NCBI RefSeq assembly: GCF_012790675.1
Contig: NZ_CP046391.1
Location: 297,709 to 329,477, forward strand
Direction: 5' to 3'
DNA length: 31,769 nucleotides
From: Anaplasma platys
GTDB taxonomy: Bacteria; Pseudomonadota; Alphaproteobacteria; Rickettsiales; Anaplasmataceae
Of this stretch, positions 25,735 through 31,769 are shown piece after piece. The number at the start of each line of letters is the position of its first letter. Position 1 is the stretch's first letter. Under the pieces are notes generated by a model. It did no database searches, was not told the DNA's origin, and saw nothing but the letters and a program-made list of their open reading frames with translations. Position numbers and translations under genes: made by a program.

Positions 25735-26772
25735 ATGACAGAAGGTCAAGATGAGTGCTTGTCCCTCGCGCTGGATGCAATGGGGGGTGATGCAGCTCCC
25801 GATGCGGTAATAGAGGGAGCAGACCTCGTACTGTCTGGCGCTATACCTTGTGAAGGCAGGGTGCACTTCAGTATCTACGGGAAAGGCGACGTTGTCTTGC
25901 CTGTGCTGTCGAAGTATAAGCGAGTTGTCGCTAACAGCGTTTTTATAGATGTTGCTGATGCTGTGTTGGCTTCTGATCGGCCGTCTTATGCGCTAAGACA
26001 CAGAAGGAACTCCAGCATGTGGAAAGCCGTTGAAGATGTGAAGAAGGGCCTGGTGAAGGGTATGGTTTCTGCTGGGAATACTGGGGCTCTGATGGCTGTT
26101 TCTCGATGTGTGCTGGGCACCATGCAGGACATAGATCGGCCAGCTATAGTCACTGCCGCGCCGTCAAAAAAGGACAGTTTTGTCATCGTTGATCTGGGTG
26201 CAAACGTCGAATGTAATGCGTATGCGCTGTTTCAGTTTGCTCTTATGGGGGTCGCTTTTGCGAAAACTGTACTAGGAAGAAGCGATCCAAAGGTGGGGTT
26301 GATAAATATTGGCGAGGAGGAAGTCAAGGGCACTGTCGCGGTGCGTGAGGCCTGCGCTCTGCTCAGGGAAGCGGGATCCAAAGTAAATTTTCATGGGTAC
26401 GTAGAAGCAAATGAAGCCCTGGCGGGGAAGGTGGATGTTGTGGTTACTGACGGCTTCACGGGGAACGTAATGCTTAAGGCTATGGAGGGGACTGCTGATT
26501 TGATCTTCTCTGCTTTTAAGGATACTGCGAGGTCCTCTTTGATTAGAAGGATTGGTGGGTTGCTTTTGCGTGGTGGCATCAAGCGGATGCTAGGTAGGTT
26601 GGATCCGGATAGGTACAACGGAGCCATGCTCCTTGGGCTAAATGGCATTGTGGTAAAGAGCCATGGCGGTGCAGATGGGGAAGCTTTTGCCTATGCAATA
26701 AAAGCGGCAGTCAGCGCGGCGCGGCACGATGTTGTTTCCAGAATTGCTGCGGAGATAAGTGAAATCGGATGA
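25735..26772 (+). CDS. plsX: Phosphate acyltransferase PlsX
   Basis: PlsX makes acyl-phosphate from acyl-ACP for the PlsY step of phospholipid synthesis, on the cytoplasmic face of the membrane. The 345-residue protein has [18 protein letters not shown] near the N-terminus, [56 protein letters not shown] and a C-terminal [14 protein letters not shown], all PlsX landmarks. ATG 25735 lies 5 bases after rpmF; the stop overlaps the fabH start. Confidence 0.95.
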   Translation: MTEGQDECLSLALDAMGGDAAPDAVIEGADLVLSGAIPCEGRVHFSIYGKGDVVLPVLSKYKRVVANSVFIDVADAVLASDRPSYALRHRRNSSMWKAVEDVKKGLVKGMVSAGNTGALMAVSRCVLGTMQDIDRPAIVTAAPSKKDSFVIVDLGANVECNAYALFQFALMGVAFAKTVLGRSDPKVGLINIGEEEVKGTVAVREACALLREAGSKVNFHGYVEANEALAGKVDVVVTDGFTGNVMLKAMEGTADLIFSAFKDTARSSLIRRIGGLLLRGGIKRMLGRLDPDRYNGAMLLGLNGIVVKSHGGADGEAFAYAIKAAVSAARHDVVSRIAAEISEIG

Positions 26773-27731
26773 TGAGAACAGTTTTGTGCGGAGTGGGGGC
26801 TTTTTTGCCTCAAAAGGTTGTTACTAATGATGACTTATCTCTAATTGTTGATACTACAGACGAGTGGATATTCCGCAGGACCGGGATACGGCGTAGGCAT
26901 ATTGTTGCTGAGGATGAAACTACTGTATATATGGCTGTCAAGGCTGCTGTTGATGCTTTAGACGCCTCAGGAGTTACTGCTGACACTGTAGATTTGATAA
27001 TTGTGGCAACGTCAACTCCAGACAAAACTCTGCCGAGTTGTGCAGCTGCTGTTCAGGGAAGGCTTGGTTGTAGAAGAGCCATGGTTTTTGACTTGAACGC
27101 TGCGTGTTCGGGATTTGTGTACTCACTTGCAGTTGTTGACGGCCTTATAAGAACCGGGCACGCGAAGGTAGCTCTTTTAATCGGCGCCGAAGCTATGTCA
27201 AAGATAGTAGATTGGCACGATAGATCCACTTGTGTTTTATTTGGTGATGGAGCAGGGGCATGTGTGTTACGAGGAGAAGAGACGGACAATAATGCTGGTA
27301 TAATATCCACATTGCTGGGGGCAGATGGGGCACTGAGTGAGGTTTTATCGACCGACGGTGGTGTAGCTTCTACGGGTACTGCTGGTAAAATACGTATGAG
27401 TGGTACGGTGCTTTTCGAGCACGCCATCTTGAGGCAAGCCGCATCGATAACTGAGCTCTTAAACATGAATTCCGTCAGCATTGACGATATTGACTGGTTT
27501 ATTCCTCATCAGGCAAATATTAGGATTGTGGAGTCGGTGGCGAAGAGATTGGGCTTTCCCATGGAGAAAATAGTGCTTGGAATAGAAGACCATGCCAACA
27601 CTTCTGCCGCATCGATTCCGTTGGCGATGAAAAGCGGCCTTGACCGTGGCGACATACGCAAGGGGCAGTTGGTATTATTGACTTCTTTCGGCGCAGGCAT
27701 AACCTGGGGGTCTAGCTTAATTAGGCTGTAG
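26769..27731 (+). CDS. fabH: 3-oxoacyl-ACP synthase III
   Basis: FabH condenses acetyl-CoA with malonyl-ACP to start fatty acid synthesis. The 320-residue protein has the catalytic triad in place: Cys113 in NAACSGF, His247 in IPHQANIRI and Asn277 in HANTSAAS, and [13 protein letters not shown] near the N-terminus. These equal Cys112, His244 and Asn274 of E. coli within a few residues. Two adjacent ATG codons at 26769 and 26772 are possible starts; both overlap the plsX TGA. A hairpin follows the stop. Confidence 0.96.
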   Translation: MMRTVLCGVGAFLPQKVVTNDDLSLIVDTTDEWIFRRTGIRRRHIVAEDETTVYMAVKAAVDALDASGVTADTVDLIIVATSTPDKTLPSCAAAVQGRLGCRRAMVFDLNAACSGFVYSLAVVDGLIRTGHAKVALLIGAEAMSKIVDWHDRSTCVLFGDGAGACVLRGEETDNNAGIISTLLGADGALSEVLSTDGGVASTGTAGKIRMSGTVLFEHAILRQAASITELLNMNSVSIDDIDWFIPHQANIRIVESVAKRLGFPMEKIVLGIEDHANTSAASIPLAMKSGLDRGDIRKGQLVLLTSFGAGITWGSSLIRL

Positions 27732-27732
27732 G

Positions 27733-27758
27733 GGGAAGGGATTTAGGATACCCTTTCC
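27733..27758. terminator. Hairpin after fabH, between convergent fabH and tadA
   Basis: GGGAAGGG at 27733-27740 pairs with CCCTTTCC at 27751-27758 (eight pairs, one G-T) around a 10-base loop, beginning two bases after the fabH stop. There is no T run after it. A second possible stem, GGTGC (27783-27787) with GCACC (27803-27807), lies closer to the end of tadA. Both could end transcription of the convergent genes. Confidence 0.4.
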
Positions 27759-27812
27759 GATGACATGGTGCATTGTTACTATGGTGCGCGTTTTGATCGT
27801 GTGCACCGCAGA

Positions 27813-28253
27813 CTAAGTCGATCGTACTTTGGCAAAGAATCCTTTGAGGATTTCAGCATTTTCCCGTTCTAGATATCCGCCGTAAACTTCAGGCACGTGG
27901 GTGCAATATTTGAAGACCTGGGCGCCGTTTTCTATTCCTCCTAGTTTTTCGTTATATGCTCCAAAGTACAAGCGTCTAATTCTAGCAAAGGATATTGCCT
28001 GTGCGCACATTGCACAGGGTTCTAGCGTTACGTATAGGTCGCAACCTTCCAGTATGCATGTCTTTAGTGTGGCGCAGGCTTCTTTAATTGCCAAGATTTC
28101 TGCGTGGGCAGTGGGATCGAAATTATTTATTGTTAAATTATGTGCTTTCGATAGCACTACGCCGTTTTTCACGACCACGGCACCCACGGGAACCTCCTCA
28201 ACCGAGGAGAGTGCTTCCTCCATAGCTAATCTAATGTGTCTGCTAGCTTGCAT
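27813..28253 (-). CDS. tadA: tRNA-specific adenosine deaminase
   Basis: TadA turns adenosine 34 into inosine in tRNA(Arg)ACG. The 146-residue protein has the zinc deaminase motif: His50 and Glu52 in TAHAEILA, and Cys80 and Cys83 in LEPCAMC, with VPVGAVVVKNG before and IRRLYFGAYNEKLGG after, the latter a TadA-type segment. The frame is open upstream to 28322, but ATG 28253 gives the normal length. Other cytidine/guanine deaminases share the motif; the EPCAMC context and the FARIRRLYFGA segment favour TadA. Confidence 0.9.
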   Translation of the reverse strand: MQASRHIRLAMEEALSSVEEVPVGAVVVKNGVVLSKAHNLTINNFDPTAHAEILAIKEACATLKTCILEGCDLYVTLEPCAMCAQAISFARIRRLYFGAYNEKLGGIENGAQVFKYCTHVPEVYGGYLERENAEILKGFFAKVRST

Positions 28254-28428
28254 GGCTGATAATACATGTACAACAAAGTTTAGAGCTGTATACAGGCTCC
28301 TTATACGATTGCTTGCGGGCAATCGCGCCCAACAAATGGTACAAGAATGTGAGTGTCTTAGGCAATGGCTTTCTCAATGTACCACATCATGTTAAAATAC
28401 TGTGTTGTTAATGTCGTGCTGAGTAGTT

Positions 28429-28860
28429 ATGGCTCTAAAAATCCTAGAGGTCTTTTTAGCTGTTTTGGCGATCGTGGTTTTTTTAGGTTTGCTGAGGCTT
28501 TCTTTCGGCGCTGTGCGAGACTTCGTAATTAGATTATTCAGCGGGCACGACGAAGAAGAGAATCTTACCGAAGAGGAGAAGCATAGGCGGTATTTGGAAA
28601 AGAAGCATCGGGAAATTGTGCGGGAGAAGGTGCAAGTTCAGGTGTTGCAGCAGAGCCATGAAGAACAGTCGGAATACCAAAGTGCGGTAAGAATTATAGG
28701 GCTTATGGAGCCTATAGGACGATGGACAAGATATGTTATGTCTGAAAAGCGCCAGCGACTAGGGGGCATTAAATCCTCGGATATTCCCAACGGGTTTTGG
28801 CAAATGCTGGTGAGTATGAAGGGAATGTACCAGGGAAAGTATAAGGGAAGGTCACGGTAG
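28429..28860 (+). CDS. Small single-helix membrane protein, function unknown
   Basis: I do not recognise this 143-residue protein. It has one N-terminal hydrophobic helix at about residues 6-27, then a strongly charged region (about 39-85) rich in Glu, Lys, Arg and Gln, with helix-forming character (EEEKHRRYLEKKHREIVREK), possibly a coiled coil. The C-terminal half holds a RIIGLMEPIGRWTRYVMSEKRQR segment. The start is ATG 28429. It lies 60 bases before dnaB on the same strand and 175 bases from the divergent tadA. Its regular composition and good open frame suggest a real gene. Confidence 0.75.
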   Translation: MALKILEVFLAVLAIVVFLGLLRLSFGAVRDFVIRLFSGHDEEENLTEEEKHRRYLEKKHREIVREKVQVQVLQQSHEEQSEYQSAVRIIGLMEPIGRWTRYVMSEKRQRLGGIKSSDIPNGFWQMLVSMKGMYQGKYKGRSR

Positions 28861-28920
28861 AATGGTGGCTTTATATGCAGATATCTGGTAGTATAAACCC
28901 TAGATTTGGGTGGTAGTTCT

Positions 28921-30366
28921 GTGCAGAGTTCAGGAGACAAGGGATCACTGGAGGGTATTTCTGGGTTGCCCAGTAATATAGAAGCTGAGCAAATGCTAAT
29001 TGGTGCGATGCTTAGGGATAATAGAATCTGCGATGCACTGGAAGACATAATTAGTTCTGAGGTGTTCTACGATCCCCTGCATGGGCGGATTTTTGATCAA
29101 GTACTCAAGATAAACAAGAGAGGGATCTCGGCGAACGAAATAAGCCTCAAGATGTTTTTTGATAACGACGAGGCTTTAATTGAGTCTGGAGGAGGGGAGT
29201 ATCTAGCGAAAATTGCCGCTAAAGCGAGTGTGGTCTTTGACATAAGAAGTGTCGCAAGGGTGGTGTTTGACGCCCATTTGCGTCGGTGCCTTATAGCATT
29301 GGGGCAGGACATTGTTGGGAATGCCTACGATTACGATTGTGATAACCCTGCGGAGCATCAAATAGAGGATGCATCGCAGAAGCTTTTCTTGTTGGGTAAC
29401 CAGGGCAAGTCCGATAAAAACTATCACGTATTTTCCACATTGATAGGGGATGTTAGGAAAAAGATTGAAAGCGCTAAGGCTAATAAGGATGAGCTGCAGG
29501 GTATTTCGGTAGGCCTTAAAGATTTAGACCATTTGCTTAGTGGGCTGCAAAACTCTGACCTTATAGTTTTGGCAGCGCGGCCGTCCATGGGTAAAACAGC
29601 ACTAGCTCTCAACATGGCGCTTAATGCTTGCAAGTCGCTTAAAGACAAAGGTAAGAGCGTGGGTTTTTTCTCTCTTGAAATGTCCGCAGAGCACATCGCG
29701 TCTCGTCTCATATCAATAGAGTCAGAAATTAGCTCGTACAAGGCCCTGTCGGGTAAAATCAGCAGTAGTGATCTACAACAAGTTTTGAGAGCCAGCGAGA
29801 GTATATGTGATCTTCCATTGGTTATAGACGACTCTTCGGTGCTTTCCATTAGTGGGCTCCGTACCAGAATTAGGCGGATGCATCAGTTGCATAACGTAGG
29901 AGTGGTTTTCATAGACTACTTGCAGCTTATCAAGGGAACAACTAAAAGAAGCGGGGAGAACCGAGTTCAAGAGGTCTCGGAAGTTACCCAGGGTCTTAAG
30001 GCTATAGCCAAGGAAATAAATGTACCGTTGGTTGCCTTGTCACAGCTATCAAGGCTTGTGGAGCAGCGGGATGATAAGAAGCCGCAGCTGTCTGATCTAA
30101 GAGATTCGGGAAGTATTGAGCAAGATGCAGATGTGGTGATGTTCTTGTACCGGGAAGAGTACTACGAGTTGAGAAAGCAGCCTGCTGAAGGTACTTCCAA
30201 GCATGCAGAGTGGCAAATGAAAATGGACGCAATCAGCAATTTGGCCGATGTCTTGGTATCCAAGCAACGTAATGGGCCTATAGGTAACGTCAGGCTATAT
30301 TTTGAGCCTGAAAAGGGTAAGTTCCGTGACTATACGACTCGCTACGATATTTACGATAAAGACTAA
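28921..30366 (+). CDS. dnaB: Replicative DNA helicase DnaB
   Basis: DnaB is the hexameric 5'-3' helicase at the replication fork. The 481-residue protein has the N-terminal domain (SNIEAEQMLIGAML, about residues 18-120), a linker, and the RecA-like ATPase domain with Walker A ARPSMGKTALAL at about 219-229, FSLEMSAEHIASRLIS, Walker B VVFIDYLQLI near residue 329, SQLSRLVEQR and LRDSGSIEQDADVVMFLYREE. No intein is present. GTG 28921 is preferred over the in-frame TTG 28906. The C-terminal RNGPIG and FRDY segments are standard. Confidence 0.95.
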   Translation: MQSSGDKGSLEGISGLPSNIEAEQMLIGAMLRDNRICDALEDIISSEVFYDPLHGRIFDQVLKINKRGISANEISLKMFFDNDEALIESGGGEYLAKIAAKASVVFDIRSVARVVFDAHLRRCLIALGQDIVGNAYDYDCDNPAEHQIEDASQKLFLLGNQGKSDKNYHVFSTLIGDVRKKIESAKANKDELQGISVGLKDLDHLLSGLQNSDLIVLAARPSMGKTALALNMALNACKSLKDKGKSVGFFSLEMSAEHIASRLISIESEISSYKALSGKISSSDLQQVLRASESICDLPLVIDDSSVLSISGLRTRIRRMHQLHNVGVVFIDYLQLIKGTTKRSGENRVQEVSEVTQGLKAIAKEINVPLVALSQLSRLVEQRDDKKPQLSDLRDSGSIEQDADVVMFLYREEYYELRKQPAEGTSKHAEWQMKMDAISNLADVLVSKQRNGPIGNVRLYFEPEKGKFRDYTTRYDIYDKD

Positions 30367-30623
30367 ACGGGTGGTGCTTGTGGGATGGCACTTGTAATTT
30401 TGGTGATCTCAGTTGTTTTTGCGTTGAGCAACAAGAACGCAACCAGGTGATGTGCCGATGTATTAAACGCGTTGTGCAGGTAGTTTGGCATATGCCATTG
30501 CTGCGGTTTTATTCTCAAAAGTATTTACAGAGCTCTAGATTTTTGCGACATTTCCCAAGAGTGTTTCGGGTAACATTCCTTGCGGCTTTCGCGCTTGGTG
30601 TGCCATGGTGGATTAAGGGACGT

Positions 30624-31673
30624 ATGACGAAAACTGCCGGAGTAGCTGGAGCGGGCCTTGTAGGTAGGCTTCTGGCACTTGCATTAGTACGCGAAGGGTG
30701 GAGTGTTTCAATTTTCGATGAGGACGATACCATCGGTAGAAAGAGTTGCGGGTACGTTGCAGGTGGCATGCTCTCTTTATATTCAGAGGCTGAGAGCATA
30801 AGTGATTTAGTTGTGGGCTTGGGAAGAAGGTCTATATCACTGTGGCCAGAAATAGTCAGCTACGTTGGAGCAAGTTCCTGCTTTCGTTCATCGGGGAGTG
30901 TAATAGTTGCGCACCGGGCCGACTTGTCGGATCTCGAAAGGAGGCGTGAGTTTATACAAAATCGTTTTCCAGGACTATTTGATGATCTGAAAATAACCCA
31001 TAGTGTCGGAGAAGGGCTTTCTGTTGCGTATAGCATGAAGGTGCCGGGGGAGGGCAGTATAGATAACGTGATGCTGTTCGAATGTGTTGAGAGAACCCTG
31101 AGGCAGCATAATGTGTGCTGGCATGCCAACACTAGGGTAATTGGTATTACTCATGGCAAGATAGTCACTGAAGAAGGGTCGCACGTATTTAATTTTGTTT
31201 TCGATTGCCGGGGGATAGGAGCAAAGGCTGATTTGCCAGGCTTACGTGGTGTAAGGGGGGAGTCTATATTGCTGCAGGCACCGAACGTTTCCATTGAAAA
31301 CGTAATCCGTGTGGTGCATCCCAGATATAGTATTTATGTCGTGCCTAGGCCAAATAGTATGTTTCTAGTTGGGGCTACTGAAATAGAAAGTTGTGACTTT
31401 TCTGAAATATCTGTGCAATCAGCCCTAGAAATTCTTTCTGCAGCCTATTCCCTGCATAAAGGGTTTGCTGAAGCAAGAATTGCCTCCATGATGACGGCTT
31501 GCAGGCCGGCTTTTAGTGACAATATACCAAAAATAGTATGGGAGAAGAACGCTGCCAGAATAAATGGCTTGTATAGATACGGGTATTTGTGTGTTCCCGC
31601 TATGGTGGAAGAAGTTATACGATTACTCAAGGGGGGAGATTCTCGCTATAGTTCGCTGCACTATTGGGTTTGA
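30624..31673 (+). CDS. ThiO-like FAD-dependent glycine/D-amino acid oxidase
   Basis: The 349-residue protein belongs to the DAO family of FAD oxidoreductases. The dinucleotide-binding motif GAGLVG lies at residues 9-14 with an acidic residue at the end of strand 2 (FDE at 31-33). SCGYVAGGMLSLYSE is similar to the family A(A/G)GML segment, and the C-terminal VVPRPNSMFLVGATEIES matches the pattern (Y/L)xVPRxxGxxxxGxTxE. The C-terminal RPAFSDNIP and YRYGYLCVPAM segments are the FAD-binding end. ThiO makes the glycine imine for thiamine synthesis; another amino acid substrate cannot be excluded. ATG 30624 has TAAGGGA just upstream. The frame is open back to 30378. Confidence 0.8.
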   Translation: MTKTAGVAGAGLVGRLLALALVREGWSVSIFDEDDTIGRKSCGYVAGGMLSLYSEAESISDLVVGLGRRSISLWPEIVSYVGASSCFRSSGSVIVAHRADLSDLERRREFIQNRFPGLFDDLKITHSVGEGLSVAYSMKVPGEGSIDNVMLFECVERTLRQHNVCWHANTRVIGITHGKIVTEEGSHVFNFVFDCRGIGAKADLPGLRGVRGESILLQAPNVSIENVIRVVHPRYSIYVVPRPNSMFLVGATEIESCDFSEISVQSALEILSAAYSLHKGFAEARIASMMTACRPAFSDNIPKIVWEKNAARINGLYRYGYLCVPAMVEEVIRLLKGGDSRYSSLHYWV

Positions 31674-31769
31674 AGCTATAGCTGGCAGTTTGCCGGTGGA
31701 TGTAGGTTGTATAGGTTGCAGATTTTCCCCCCGAAGTTTTCTCTCCTGCGCCAAAAGTACATTCTTCAG

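Noticed and set aside
31674..31769. Possible tRNA-like sequence at the right edge
   Set aside because: The stretch has a C-rich and a T-rich part ending in CGCCA, but no GTTCRA T-loop and no acceptor pairing could be found, so no tRNA is called.
1..31769. CRISPR arrays, insertion sequences, prophage or toxin-antitoxin genes
   Set aside because: No regularly spaced direct repeats, transposase motifs, integrase or phage genes are visible; the coding content is core housekeeping.

Overview
The window looks like a chromosomal segment of an obligate intracellular alphaproteobacterium of the family Anaplasmataceae, most likely Anaplasma. This rests on the ribosomal gene order with adk directly after secY, the absence of L30, intermediate base composition, many GTG starts, long non-coding gaps and single-copy core genes only. 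The genus is inferred from general resemblance, not from a database search. An A. marginale-like lineage seems more likely than the more AT-rich A. phagocytophilum, but I cannot prove it.

Positions 1-15582 are one nearly gapless run on the + strand. It starts with the last codons of tuf, then the S10 block (rpsJ, rplC, rplD, rplW, rplB, rpsS, rplV, rpsC, rplP, rpmC, rpsQ), the spc block (rplN, rplX, rplE, rpsN, rpsH, rplF, rplR, rpsE, rplO, secY, adk) and the alpha block (rpsM, rpsK, rpoA, rplQ), followed by pheT. Many genes overlap by 1-8 bases or lie within about 20 bases, so translational coupling is likely. rpmD (L30) is missing between rpsE and rplO. A sigma70-like promoter (TTGACG, 17 bases, TATACA) sits just after adk and could drive the alpha block separately.

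Positions 15583-31769 are looser, with single genes and small operons on both strands: comEC (+); a minus-strand rpmH-rnpA-AGCS symporter unit behind a TTGACA-containing promoter; ubiA plus a flavin-reductase-like gene (+); a lone pstB (+) convergent with tgt (-); rpmF-plsX-fabH (+) convergent with tadA (-); a small single-helix membrane protein and dnaB (+); and a ThiO-like FAD amino-acid oxidase (+). Three gaps over 300 bases (17809-18169, 20042-21196, 22599-23286) hold no gene I can recognise.

The content is mostly housekeeping: translation, protein export, transcription, phospholipid and fatty-acid initiation, tRNA modification, replication and cofactor synthesis. I see no CRISPR array, insertion sequence, prophage, toxin or secretion locus, and no tRNA or rRNA gene. 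I found no convincing undescribed system. The points most worth a second look are the 1.15-kb and 0.69-kb gaps, the in-frame open stretch ahead of the ThiO-like gene, the rpmH/rnpA overlap and the loss of rpmD.
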